Assembly: GCA_018402345.1 (NCBI GenBank)
Contig: JAGYIV010000008.1
Location: forward strand, 310,001 to 374,000
DNA: 64,000 bases
Direction of reading: 5' to 3'
Origin: Terrimicrobiaceae bacterium
Lineage (GTDB): Bacteria > Verrucomicrobiota > Verrucomicrobiia > Chthoniobacterales > Terrimicrobiaceae
The position numbers and the translations under genes were made by a program. The notes below the pieces were generated by a model. The model did no database searches. It saw only the letters and a program-made list of their open reading frames with translations, and was not told where the DNA came from. Positions 9,036 to 18,334 of this stretch are shown here, in pieces. Within the stretch, counting starts at the first letter, position 1; the number at the start of each line of letters is the position of its first letter.

Positions 9036-10309
9036 GGCATTCGGCGTGGAGCACCAATGTCGTTGCGCCGCTGCATCCCGTCGAAGGAAATTTCATCCGC
9101 CCCCAAGTAAGCCAACGCCCGAGCAGCCTCCAACCCGAGTGCCTTGCCGGTAACACCCAAGACACGCCCGCCACTCGTCAGCACCTGCCCGTCGCTTGCC
9201 TTGGTTCCGGCATGGAACACCTCGACCCCCTCGATGAATGCGGCCTTTGAAAGCCCATGGATCGCCTTCCCCTTCTCGTAGGCCCCCGGATACCCACCAG
9301 AGGCAAGAATCACACACACCGCAGCGGCATCGTCCCAAACAGGAAATTGGTCGGTGAGCGTGCCGTCGATCGTGGCCTCGAGCAGCGGCACCATGTCGGA
9401 ATTCAACCGCCTCACCAGCACCTGAGTCTCGGGATCCCCCCACCGGCAGTTGAACTCGAGCACCTTCGGCCCCTCGGCGGTCAACATCAGCCCGGGGAAA
9501 AGCATTCCACGGAAGCTCAACCCATCGGCCCGGATACCTGCCATGAAACGGTCGAGGATTTCCGCGCGGATACGTGCCGTCATTTCCTCGTCGACTGTGC
9601 CGGACGGACAAATCGTGCCCATGCCGCCGGTGTTCAAGCCGAGGTCGCCGTCGAGCGCCTTCTTGTGGTCGCGGCAATCGGGAAACAACAAATACCCGCT
9701 CCCATCGACAAGCGCGTGGATCGAGCATTCCACCCCGACCAGAAACTCCTCGACCACAACCTTCATTCCGGCGGCGCCAAACACCTTGTCCTCCATGCAC
9801 GTCCGGATCGCCGCATCGGCCTGCTCGGCATCCGCGGCGATGATCACACCCTTCCCGAGGGCCAATCCGTCTGCTTTCACCACGAGCGGATAGTTCGCTG
9901 CGCGGCAATAGTCGCGCGCCTCGGCGCTGTCGGTGAATTCCCGATACGCGGCGGTGGGAATCCCGTGCCTCTGCATAAAATCCTTCGCAAACGCCTTGGA
10001 CGACTCCAACCGTGCCGCAGCCGCCCTCGGCCCGAAAATCCTCAACCCGGCATCCTCGAACACATCGACCACCCCAGCCGCCAAGGCGTCATCCGGCCCG
10101 ACCACAGTCAGGTCAATCCGGTGCTCGCGGGCAAATGCCAGCAAGCCCGCTGCGTCCTCGGGAGAGATCGGCACATTCTCGCCAATCAATGCGGTGCCGG
10201 CGTTCCCCGGAGCCGCATACACGCGTTCGACCCGTGAAGACTGGCTCAACTTCCAGGCCAAGGCATGCTCGCGCCCGCCGGAACCGGTGATTAGAATTCT
10301 CATGCCCAT
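9032..10309 (-). CDS. purD: Phosphoribosylamine--glycine ligase (GAR synthetase)
   Basis: Second step of de novo purine synthesis: joins glycine to phosphoribosylamine with ATP, in the cytoplasm. The 425-residue length fits. Features: N-terminal MRILITGSGGREHALAWKL, PDDALAAGVVD, the ATP-grasp stretch VVKADGLALGKGVI, DHKKALDGD, NTGGMGTICP and EFNCRWGDPETQ. An alternative ATG at 10303 would drop two residues. No other pur gene is nearby; it sits 3 bp downstream of an odd lipoprotein gene and overlaps the S41-like gene. Confidence 0.97.
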   Translation of the reverse strand: MGMRILITGSGGREHALAWKLSQSSRVERVYAAPGNAGTALIGENVPISPEDAAGLLAFAREHRIDLTVVGPDDALAAGVVDVFEDAGLRIFGPRAAAARLESSKAFAKDFMQRHGIPTAAYREFTDSAEARDYCRAANYPLVVKADGLALGKGVIIAADAEQADAAIRTCMEDKVFGAAGMKVVVEEFLVGVECSIHALVDGSGYLLFPDCRDHKKALDGDLGLNTGGMGTICPSGTVDEEMTARIRAEILDRFMAGIRADGLSFRGMLFPGLMLTAEGPKVLEFNCRWGDPETQVLVRRLNSDMVPLLEATIDGTLTDQFPVWDDAAAVCVILASGGYPGAYEKGKAIHGLSKAAFIEGVEVFHAGTKASDGQVLTSGGRVLGVTGKALGLEAARALAYLGADEISFDGMQRRNDIGAPRRMP

Positions 10310-10312
10310 TGG

Positions 10313-11002
10313 TTAAAAATGCAGAGTGGCCGTGGCGGCGGGGAGCATCTCGCGGGCGAGCAAAAATGTGCTTCCATTGGCCATGAATTTTTCCCCGACA
10401 CTCCATCCGCGAGCCCCGGAACCTGTGGGAATCACCAACCGCGGCTTCAATTGACCGATCAATGCCTCCCTGACGCCCGCACCCATCCCCTGCGGAGCCA
10501 TGAACAACACATCCACCCGCCCGATCTGGGCGAGTTGATCGGCATCCAGCGGACGCACCGGACTTTCCGCAAAGCAATAGCGGATGCCATCCATCGTCCA
10601 CAGATAAACGAGGTTCATGCCGAGCGAGGAGGCAACCTCGGGGTTCATGTAAATCGGCACACCGAGAATCTTGATGCCTGTGATGTTGTTCACCCCGATC
10701 CCGACCCCGCCACGCAGAATCGCCGGCTGGTTGGTCAACGAGTTCACATTGTTGTTCCGCGGGGATTCGGAGGTGACCAACACCACGTCGCTATTTAGGC
10801 TCGCGGGCAACGACCTCCCGTCAGTCTTGGCAGCATAAGGGTTGGTCAGGATCGATGTGCCGATCGGCGAGGTGATGCGGAAACACTCGTTGCCCAGCCA
10901 CTCGATCCGAGTATAGCGGGGACCGGCAGGTGTGGCGGCTTCGCGGCCTCCGCACCCGGCCACCGCCAGGACAAACGCCGCCAAAAGCAGGACCCGGCGC
11001 AT
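10313..11002 (-). CDS. Lipoprotein with degenerate metallo-beta-lactamase-like fold
   Basis: A 229-residue protein with a lipoprotein signal (LAVAGC lipobox). The mature part resembles the UlaG/COG2220 branch of the MBL fold: IEWLGNECFRI, GTSILTNPYA and DVVLVTSESPRNN in the order expected for the first strands and the metal loop. The metal-binding HxHxDH is absent; that position reads Ser78-Glu-Ser80-Pro-Arg82-Asn83. A later stretch, VDVLFMAPQG, follows the fold but has no metal-binding residues. It is probably not a hydrolase. It lies 3 bp after nuoG and 3 bp before purD, all on one strand. Confidence 0.62.
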   Translation of the reverse strand: MRRVLLLAAFVLAVAGCGGREAATPAGPRYTRIEWLGNECFRITSPIGTSILTNPYAAKTDGRSLPASLNSDVVLVTSESPRNNNVNSLTNQPAILRGGVGIGVNNITGIKILGVPIYMNPEVASSLGMNLVYLWTMDGIRYCFAESPVRPLDADQLAQIGRVDVLFMAPQGMGAGVREALIGQLKPRLVIPTGSGARGWSVGEKFMANGSTFLLAREMLPAATATLHF

Positions 11003-11004
11003 GG

Positions 11005-12638
11005 TCAGGCGGGAAGCGTCAGTTGCACCCCGAGATCGCCCACCCGGCTGATCGTCAGACTCTCAAGCACGGAAACCCCGGAAGCCATCAGCTTGAAGAC
11101 CTCCTCGATGGTGTAGATGCCATTCGCTCCGGAGACCGCATGGATCAAGTCGCGCAGGATTTCCCAGTCGTCCCTCGCCTGGCCGGGCGGGTTCACCGCC
11201 TTGTTCAAGCGCTGCAAACGGCCTTTGAGGTTGATCATCGTGCCGCGCTTCTCGGCCCACGCGCTGGATGGCAGAACGACATCCGCAAGCCCCGTGCTGG
11301 TGTTTTCAGGATGCCCATGACAACGAGCGCCCCGAGCTTTTCCAATGCCCCGTTCGAGATGCCGCAGTCGACCGCATCCTCGCCGAGGACAAGAAGGGTT
11401 TGAATCGCGCCGGACTCCACGCCACTCACGATCCCCGCCATCTTGCCCGTGGCCATGCCCAGAAGCTTCGCGCCGGTGGTGTTCGGATTGCCGTCGTCGG
11501 ACACAAGGAACCCGTCGCCCTGCTGAGGCCGGAGCAACACATCGAACTGGTCGATCTTGAGCGCCTCGGCAAGTCGTCGGGCAAGGAAGAGTTCCTCGTT
11601 CGTCATGCGCGCGGAGGCGATCATTGCCGTCTTCGTAGGATCGCACCCGCGAAGTTTCCCGGCAGCGGCCTCGATCGCGCGGGTCCATTTGGCGGGGGCT
11701 TCCTCGCCCTTCACCAGCGGATCCTTCAAACGCGCCTCGCTGTTCAGGTAGTGGAAATTCAACCGGTGGCTGTCGGGCATCCAGCAGGAGTTCACAAAAT
11801 CGTTCTCACGGGGAGTGATGCGGTAAACCACATTCTCGCGGCTGGAGATGAGAATATTCGACCCCATTCCGCAATTCACATCGATGCTCTTCGTTTCCTT
11901 CAGAAACCAGACGCGCATCTTGAAACGGAAGTCCTTGCTCGTCAGTGCGCCCACGGGGCAGATGTCCACCGTGTTCAGCGAGTAGTTGCTGTCGAGCCGC
12001 TTGCCAGGGTAGACCGACAACGTCGTGTGGCTGCCGCGGTTCAAGAAGCCCAGCACGTCGTCATTGGCGATCTCCTTCATGAACCGGATGCACCGCGAGC
12101 ACATGATGCACCGCTCGTCGTCGAGCACGATCCGCTCGCCGATATCCACCCGCTTGGGCTTTTTGACTTTTTCCTCGCGAAAGCGGGACTCGCCCTTGCC
12201 GAACTCGACCGAAAACTCCTGCAACCGGCACTCGCCGGCCTGGTCGCAGATCGGGCAATCGAGCGGATGGTTAATCAACAAAAACTCCATGACCCCCTTG
12301 CGGCACTCCTCCACCAGCGGCGACGTCGTGCGCACGCCCATGCCCTCGCTCACCTCGGCCGAGCAGCAAATCTCGGGCTTCGGCCCCCAGGCGATCTCCG
12401 GGCGCCCTTCGGCGTCGAGCACAGGTTGGCGGTCGGGAGCCATCTTCGGCCGCCCCGTCTCCACAAGGCACATGCGACAATTCCCGGGGGAACTCAATTT
12501 CGGATGGTAGCAATAATGCGGAATGAATTTGCCGCTTTGCATGCAGGCCTCGATCACTCGCGTGCCTTTAGGGAACTGCTTCCACTCCCCGTCGATTTGC
12601 ACATTGACCATTGCCACAGGTGTTGCCGTCTCGCTCAT
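11005..12638 (-). pseudogene. nuoG: NADH-quinone oxidoreductase subunit G, interrupted by a one-base frameshift
   Basis: Iron-sulfur subunit of respiratory complex I. The N-terminal [2Fe-2S] cysteines (CYHPKLSSPGNCRMC), the His-Cys [4Fe-4S] motif HPLDCPICDQAGEC and a ferredoxin-type motif (CIMCSRC with CPVGA) are intact, followed by a molybdopterin-type domain. The frame breaks near 11314-11318, after ALVVMG. One missing base there restores HPENTSTGLADVVLPSSAWAEKRG and continues to a natural stop at 11005, about 544 residues in all, at the short end for the family. No slippery heptamer is seen at the break. No other nuo gene is in the window. SD-like AAGGA lies 11 bp before the ATG. Confidence 0.82.
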
Positions 12639-12833
12639 GTTGAAAAGTATCCTTGAAAAAATCCCCGGTTCGGGGTGATGAAAATCGCGTCAACATATCG
12701 GCGGATGCCTCCTCACTGGCAAGCAAAAGAAGGAACCCGATCCATTGGGCAGCCAGCACATGGACCGTAGCCACGGAATCGGGCGGCACGATGATCCCCG
12801 GTTCCCCTGAGCATGATGCAAAATGAGATTTTT

Positions 12834-12860
12834 CCTCTGTGACCTCTGTGCGCTCTGTGG
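12834..12860. repeat. Short periodic CTCTGTG repeat
   Basis: Three near-tandem units, CCTCTGTGA, CCTCTGTGCG and CTCTGTGG, lie between nuoG and the glycosyltransferase-like gene. On the other strand the element reads TTAACCACAGAG-like, a degenerate intergenic repeat seen in many environmental bacterial genomes. The rest of the 266-bp gap (12639-12904) shows no gene I can support. Confidence 0.65.
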
Positions 12861-12904
12861 TTAATTCCTCCCAACCGCGCTCCACCCGTCGGTTGCTGAA
12901 AACC

Positions 12905-14056
12905 ATGCGGATCATCGTGACAGGACTCATCGGCCAATACTCGTTCGGCGGGGTCATTTGGGATTACATCCAATACGTGCTCGGCTTCCGCGCACTCGGG
13001 CACGACGTCTGGTATCTGGAGGACACCGGCGCCTGGGCCTACGACCCCGTGCGCATGGAACCCAGCGCCGATTGCTCGATCAATGTCGCCCGCCTCTCCA
13101 ACATCATGCACGATTTCGACATGGGCGATCGGTGGATTTACCGCAACGGGGCGGATGGAAAAACTCACGGCGTTACCGATCCCGAAGAGGTCGAAAAAAT
13201 CCTCTCGTCGGCGGATGTCCTCGCGAACGTCTCCGGAGCCTGCTGGTTGCGACCAGAGACGGCCCGCATCCCGCTGAAGCTTTTCTTGGACGGCGACCCG
13301 ATGTTCACCCAGATCAAACTGGCTGAAAACTTGCATCCGGAACACACCGCCCGCGTCAAGGCCCATGAGCGCCACTACTCGTTCGGCCTGAATATCGGCC
13401 GCCCCGGTTGCCGGGTTCCCGTGGCCGGCATCTCCTGGCACCCGACCGTCCAACCCGTGGCACTCGACCATTGGCTGTCCAACGACTCTCCTGGAACCAA
13501 CTGGACCACGGTCATGAACTGGGCCAGTTACGCCCCAAAAGAATTCGAGGGAGAAAACTACGGGCAAAAGGATTTGGAATTTACTCGATTTGTTGATCTT
13601 CCACAGCACTCCAGCGAACACTTCGTGCTGGCCATGGGCGAGGGAATCGGCTCACGGCGCCCCACCGCCATGCTGGAGTCCAAGGGCTGGACCATCCTGG
13701 AACCGGACGAGCACATTCCCGACCATATCGCATATCAACATTTCCTGGTGTCCTCAAAAGGCGAGTGGAGCATCGCCAAGCACGGCTACGTCCATTCGTG
13801 GAGCGGATGGTTCAGCTGCCGCAGCGCGTGCTACCTGGCGGCCGGAAAGCCCGTGGTCGTCCAGGACACTGGGTGGAGCGACCATCTGCCGACCGGGGCG
13901 GGAGTGTTCGCCTTCACCACCTTGGAGGAGGCTCGGGCGGGCATCGCCGCCGTCTCCGCCGACTATGACCAACACTCCCGCGCCGCCCGCGCCTTTGCGG
14001 AAAAATATTTTTCAGCGGACCGGGTTTGCGCCGATCTTCTGGAACCGGTCGGCTGA
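12905..14056 (+). CDS. Glycosyltransferase-like protein (GT-B type, unassigned)
   Basis: A 383-residue cytoplasmic protein. It begins MRIIVTGLIGQYSFGG and has a C-terminal half typical of GT-B donor binding: HGYVHSWSGWFSCRSACYLAAGKPVVVQDTGWSDHLPTG, in which the chosen-donor Glu of GT4 enzymes is not evident, followed by FTTLEEARAGIAAV and YFSADRV. The middle includes FLDGDPMFTQIK. The start is the ATG at 12905; the frame runs 22 codons further upstream, through the CTCTGTG repeat, and those codons do not look coding. The acceptor and donor are unknown. It is followed by cbiX after 50 bp. Confidence 0.6.
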   Translation: MRIIVTGLIGQYSFGGVIWDYIQYVLGFRALGHDVWYLEDTGAWAYDPVRMEPSADCSINVARLSNIMHDFDMGDRWIYRNGADGKTHGVTDPEEVEKILSSADVLANVSGACWLRPETARIPLKLFLDGDPMFTQIKLAENLHPEHTARVKAHERHYSFGLNIGRPGCRVPVAGISWHPTVQPVALDHWLSNDSPGTNWTTVMNWASYAPKEFEGENYGQKDLEFTRFVDLPQHSSEHFVLAMGEGIGSRRPTAMLESKGWTILEPDEHIPDHIAYQHFLVSSKGEWSIAKHGYVHSWSGWFSCRSACYLAAGKPVVVQDTGWSDHLPTGAGVFAFTTLEEARAGIAAVSADYDQHSRAARAFAEKYFSADRVCADLLEPVG

Positions 14057-14106
14057 TCAAAAACCGGGTTCCATTCCCCGCCGGCTCTCGTATCCTTCGC
14101 CCTGTC

Positions 14107-14901
14107 ATGAATGATTTTTCCCGCTCGGCACTTGTGATTGTCGGCCACGGCTCGACCGTGAACCCCGACTCCAGCGCCCCGACACTCGTCCACGCCCGCG
14201 ACATCCGGAACCGCGGCATCTTTTCGGAGGTTGCCAGTTGCTTTTGGAAAGAGGAACCCGGCTTCCGTGAAGTCCTGCGCATGGTGGACAGCGACGAGGT
14301 CTATGTCGTCCCGAACTTCATCAGCGAGGGGTATTTCACCCGCACGGTCATCCCCCGCGAACTCGGACTCGAGGGAAAAACGACCCGGCTCGGCGACCGG
14401 ACAATCCACTACTGCGAACCCGCCGGCAGCCACGACGCCATGACCTCCCTCCTGATCAAACAGGCCAAATCCGTCGCTCCGGACATCCCGCCCTCCGAAA
14501 CCACGCTCTTCATCGTGGGACACGGCACCGGACTCAACGAAAATTCGGCCGTCGCAGCGAAACACCAGGTCGCCATCATCTCGGAACAGGGCGAATACGC
14601 CGAGGTCCTTGCGACCTATATGGAGGAGGATCCCCTCATCTCGGACTGGGATAAACTCTCCTCCCAACAAAATGTCGTCGTCGTCCCGTTTTTCATCTCG
14701 GATGGTCTCCACAGCTACCAGGACATCCCAGTGCTTCTCGGCATCCACGAAGACATCGGACCGGCAGCCAGCCAAAGCGAGGTCTTCCGGCACAACCCCT
14801 ACCAACTTCGCGGCAAACAACTCTTCTACAGTGGCGCGATCGGCACCGATCCAGGCTTTGCCGAGGTGATTCTCGACCAAGTCCACAGCTTCACGGCCTG
14901 A
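14107..14901 (+). CDS. CbiX/SirB-type sirohydrochlorin chelatase family protein
   Basis: A 264-residue class II chelatase-like protein with two similar halves. The first has ALVIVGHGSTVNP and VYVVPNFISEGYFT, the second LFIVGHGTGLNE and VVVVPFFISDGLHSYQDIP. The conserved histidines of GHGS and GHGT are in place and correspond to catalytic or metal-ligand residues of CbiX/CbiK. Such enzymes insert Co2+ or Fe2+ into sirohydrochlorin for cobalamin or siroheme. No other cobalamin or siroheme gene is in the window. The ATG at 14107 starts the first domain directly; an upstream in-frame extension lacks family features. Confidence 0.82.
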   Translation: MNDFSRSALVIVGHGSTVNPDSSAPTLVHARDIRNRGIFSEVASCFWKEEPGFREVLRMVDSDEVYVVPNFISEGYFTRTVIPRELGLEGKTTRLGDRTIHYCEPAGSHDAMTSLLIKQAKSVAPDIPPSETTLFIVGHGTGLNENSAVAAKHQVAIISEQGEYAEVLATYMEEDPLISDWDKLSSQQNVVVVPFFISDGLHSYQDIPVLLGIHEDIGPAASQSEVFRHNPYQLRGKQLFYSGAIGTDPGFAEVILDQVHSFTA

Positions 14902-14916
14902 GCGGACTCCGCTCGA

Positions 14917-17900
14917 TCACAAAAAATCGCCGTCAGCCCCGAGTGCGGCGGTCGTGCTGTTGATGATCGAGGCCAGACGCTTCACCCCTGGGAAATCCAG
15001 CATACACGCCCAAGGCGACTTGGTGACCTCGAAATCCGCCGCGGGCAGGACCTCCCTCCACTGCGCCGCCGTGTCTGGCTCGACATCGGCGGGCAACACA
15101 ACCGTCACCGGAAAATCGCACTGCTCGATCTGATACGACTTCCAAAGCTCAAGATGCCTCTGCTCGACATCGCCACCCAGCCCGCCGGGCTCCATGCGCC
15201 GGGGCGGGGGGGATTTTTTCAATGCCTTCTTCAACGTGCCCAGCCACCCGGCAGGCACCTCGTGTCGCGGCGGCATCGCACCAAACAACAACAACCTCGG
15301 CAACGGCCGTCCCGCCGCCGCCAATTGCCTCGCCATCTCAAGCACAACCGTTCCCCCGAATCCAAACCCCGCCAACTGGTATGCCTCGGATCGCTCCTCT
15401 TCGAACAAGGCCGCCAGATAGTGCGCGGCAGCGCTTTCCACCGACGGATGGCATGCCTCGGGATTCGATGCGCCCCGGGCCTCGATGCCGAGCACCGGGC
15501 GCTCCGGGCCGAGCGCTTTCAGCAATTCCATGTATTCCCGCGGATCGCCCGAGGCGGGATGGACCAACACAAGCAACTCCCCTCCCTCGCCGGTCTGCAT
15601 TTTGACCAGCGGCGTCCATGCCTCGGCCGATGATCGGCGCGGCGGCTGTTGGCGTTGCGCGGCCTCTTGGCGCACGGGGCTTGCGGATGCCTGCTCCAAT
15701 TGAGGTTCGGCAGGCGCGGCGGCGCCCCGACCTGGCAAGGCGGAAACCTCCACCCAGCCGGCCCTGTTGAGCGGCCATTCGTCCACACGCACCGCTCCAG
15801 GCACTTCATCCGTGGAAAGCACATACACGTCACCGGCGACACAGACATCAAGGGCATGCGCATTGAAAGGAACACCCGCCGATCGCTCCGCGGCCCCCGG
15901 AAGGCCGGTGCAGATGTTTTCCTCGCTCTCGATCGTGACATCCCCGAAGGCATCCCGCCAACCAAGCAGCCCCAACTCCACCCCGAGGCGCCCGCCACCG
16001 CCGGTGAGATTCTTCCAGCCGGGAAATTTCATATGCACCGAGGCGGCGAATCCCGGCAACACCTCCATGCCATCCTCGTCGGCCAGAAACACCTGCACAT
16101 CCCCTGTGGGCTTTCCCACTGGGAGTGTTGCGAGGTCTTTTCTGGCAGCCCCTGCGATCCCCATGCCAACCAGACCTGCGGGACTGAAAAAGACCACCTG
16201 GTGCAGCGGCGGGTGCAACCTCGTGTGCCACACAGTCCGGGCGATCTGCGAGGGCATGCCGGCCTCGACCGCGACCACCCGGAGGGTGTCCGCCGGCGGC
16301 GGGCTTCCGCGCAACCACGCTGCGGCCTGGTTCGCCCACTCGGGTGTAGCCAACCGCAAGTGCGTCACCGGCGCGGTCGCAGGTTCTTTCAAGTCCTCGT
16401 CGGCGATGTGAACCGTCCCGCCGGTGAGCAATGGAATGAGCCACTCGTCGAAAAACGCCCCACTTCCAGGAACCGCCCGGGCAAGGAACGACTCGCCGGG
16501 CTTGAAATCCATCACCCTCGCCCCCTCGAGCGCGGCCGCAGCCATCGTCCCATGGGTCAACGCCCCGAGCACCGGCAATTCGCACCCCTCGTGTCCCGGC
16601 AACGTTGCCGCCAACCGGTCCGGGGTGATTTCCCTCGGCTCCAACAATGCAAGCTCGAGCGTGTCCCAATCCTGGTCGATCACGATGCAACGCCTCTGCG
16701 ACTGGTCGATGCCCGGCGCGGTGCCCGCATCACAGACGACCACCGCGACATCGTGCGCCCCGAGGGTCCTCTCGATCCATGCGGCGTCCGCCTCGGGATC
16801 GATCGCGATGCATGAATTTCCGGCCTTCCACGCACCAAAGAGCGCGACTCCAATCCACGCGGAGGGCGACAGGATCAACCCAGTGTGCCAACCTCCCGCA
16901 AATCCGGCCTGGGTCAAATGTGCGGCCAACTTGTCGGACAACTCGTCCAATTCCGCATAGCTCATCACATAGTCGCCACATCGAATCGCCACGCTCCCGG
17001 CGTGCGCCTGCGCCACCGTGCGAAACGCCACGACCAGCGAGGAGGGCGTCTGCGGAACCTCGGCACCGCGCGTCCAATCCCGCAACACACGAATCTCATC
17101 GGGTTGCAGGATCGGCATCCTGTCGACCGGCTTGTTGTAAATAACGGAGATTCCGGAAATCAATCCGACCAACCGCGACAACACATCCTTCGCCACAGCC
17201 TCGGTCGAAAACGGCCCGGACAGAACCAACTCGAGCCGGGGCCCGGGATGCGCCTCCAGATACACCCCTGCGACATCCACCTGGCGGGGCTGCGCGTCGA
17301 AATTGATCCACCTCGGCAGGGCGGTGTGGACAACCGTGTTGATCGTCCCGGTCTTCGAGGCGTAGGCCACGGGAATGTCAGTGGCCCGAAATTCAAGACC
17401 CGCCTCCCGCAATGCGGCATCAGGCTCGATCCAAGTGTGCTCGGACAGCGCATCAGTGCGTTCCTGCTCCTCGGCAAGCCATTCGCGCACCGTGCCCCTC
17501 CACGAGTGGGCCACGGGCAACCAGTTCTGGAAATACCCGGCCTCGGCCGACTCTCCGCGCCCATCGAAGAGCACGTTCATCACATTGCCCTTCGCCCCGA
17601 GGCGCCTTAGGAGCAGCGCAAACAGGCAGCGCACCATCAGGCTCTCTTCCAAATCGTGATCGAGGCAAAACGTGGAAAACTCCGCGGTCTTGTCGCGATT
17701 GAGCAGGATCGACGCCCTCGCTATCGATCCACTTCCGTGCCGAGGAGACAACACCTGCGGCGCCTTGGCCTCCTTCAAAAACCCCTCCCAGCCCTTCGCA
17801 GGCAATTGAGCGGGCATCTCCCCGGCGGGAGAAATCCGGGCGTCGCCAAGCGTCAACAGGAGATCGACGAGAATCCGGGTCGTCGAAAAATCGTCGAGCA

Positions 17901-18315
17901 AATACGAGGGACAGGAAAGCAGATGGTGGCTCGCGCCCCCGGGCAACATGATGGCATGCCAGCGGAACAACGGCACCGCCAACGCCTCGAATTCGTTTCC
18001 TGCGTCGCGCACCAGCAACTCGTTCCACTTCGAGGGGATGTCCTCCGGCGGGATGCTTTTCCAATCGAGCGCGATCCAGTCGGGTTCGCCCTTCTCCGCC
18101 TCCCGCACCATGAGCCCCGTTCCGGTTTTGATGAACGCGGAGCGGAGGATGGGATGCCGGTCGAAGACCGCCCTCCATGCCTGGCGCAATTGCTCCAGAT
18201 CGACAATCTCGCCGAAGCTGATCGAAATTTGGCGGGTCGCTCCGGCGACCCGCGGCGCGGCCTCGTGGCGCAGGAAGGCCGCCGCCTGCATCGGGTTTGC
18301 CGGATATTGGCTCAT
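14917..18315 (-). CDS. NRPS-like C-A-TE protein with all catalytic motifs degenerate
   Basis: 1132 residues, uninterrupted. Residues 1-440 are a condensation fold (start PMQAAAFLRH; WRAVFDRHPILRSAF). Where HHxxxDG is expected the sequence is PSYLLDD (136-142). Residues 440-860 are an adenylation fold (A1 MSYAEL, A2 GAWKAGNSCIAID), but the A3 phosphate-binding loop is missing before LTHGT (586-590), YGPTE is replaced by FSPAG, and the A10 lysine is Trp854 (PLNRAGWVEV). No carrier domain follows, only an Ala/Gln/Pro linker (860-900). Residues 905-1120 are a thioesterase fold with GFGFGG, Gly985 replacing the nucleophile Ser, and Trp1102 at the His position. It lies 19 bp after ilvD. Probably a binding or scaffold protein; function unknown. 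Confidence 0.8.
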   Translation of the reverse strand: MSQYPANPMQAAAFLRHEAAPRVAGATRQISISFGEIVDLEQLRQAWRAVFDRHPILRSAFIKTGTGLMVREAEKGEPDWIALDWKSIPPEDIPSKWNELLVRDAGNEFEALAVPLFRWHAIMLPGGASHHLLSCPSYLLDDFSTTRILVDLLLTLGDARISPAGEMPAQLPAKGWEGFLKEAKAPQVLSPRHGSGSIARASILLNRDKTAEFSTFCLDHDLEESLMVRCLFALLLRRLGAKGNVMNVLFDGRGESAEAGYFQNWLPVAHSWRGTVREWLAEEQERTDALSEHTWIEPDAALREAGLEFRATDIPVAYASKTGTINTVVHTALPRWINFDAQPRQVDVAGVYLEAHPGPRLELVLSGPFSTEAVAKDVLSRLVGLISGISVIYNKPVDRMPILQPDEIRVLRDWTRGAEVPQTPSSLVVAFRTVAQAHAGSVAIRCGDYVMSYAELDELSDKLAAHLTQAGFAGGWHTGLILSPSAWIGVALFGAWKAGNSCIAIDPEADAAWIERTLGAHDVAVVVCDAGTAPGIDQSQRRCIVIDQDWDTLELALLEPREITPDRLAATLPGHEGCELPVLGALTHGTMAAAALEGARVMDFKPGESFLARAVPGSGAFFDEWLIPLLTGGTVHIADEDLKEPATAPVTHLRLATPEWANQAAAWLRGSPPPADTLRVVAVEAGMPSQIARTVWHTRLHPPLHQVVFFSPAGLVGMGIAGAARKDLATLPVGKPTGDVQVFLADEDGMEVLPGFAASVHMKFPGWKNLTGGGGRLGVELGLLGWRDAFGDVTIESEENICTGLPGAAERSAGVPFNAHALDVCVAGDVYVLSTDEVPGAVRVDEWPLNRAGWVEVSALPGRGAAAPAEPQLEQASASPVRQEAAQRQQPPRRSSAEAWTPLVKMQTGEGGELLVLVHPASGDPREYMELLKALGPERPVLGIEARGASNPEACHPSVESAAAHYLAALFEEERSEAYQLAGFGFGGTVVLEMARQLAAAGRPLPRLLLFGAMPPRHEVPAGWLGTLKKALKKSPPPRRMEPGGLGGDVEQRHLELWKSYQIEQCDFPVTVVLPADVEPDTAAQWREVLPAADFEVTKSPWACMLDFPGVKRLASIINSTTAALGADGDFL

Positions 18316-18334
18316 GCGTCGAACTACCTCGGGA

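Noticed and set aside
11300-11330. Programmed frameshifting in nuoG
   Set aside because: No X-XXY-YYZ slippery heptamer or downstream stem was seen at the break; a plain one-base deletion explains it.
11268-12656. A 462-residue open frame on the plus strand opposite nuoG
   Set aside because: Same reasoning: shadow of a high-GC gene whose Fe-S motifs are on the minus strand.
12568-12957. A small lipoprotein-like frame in the nuoG/glycosyltransferase gap
   Set aside because: It spans the CTCTGTG repeat and lacks a start with a ribosome-binding site or a conserved domain.
12713-13621. A 302-residue minus-strand frame over the glycosyltransferase-like gene
   Set aside because: Antisense shadow; the plus-strand frame has GT-B features.
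14917-18315. His130-His131 (ASHHLLS) read as an intact HHxxxDG motif
   Set aside because: The Asp that fits is nine residues away; the better alignment LSCPSYLLDDFS to LSFHHILLDGWS puts Pro-Ser at the His-His positions.
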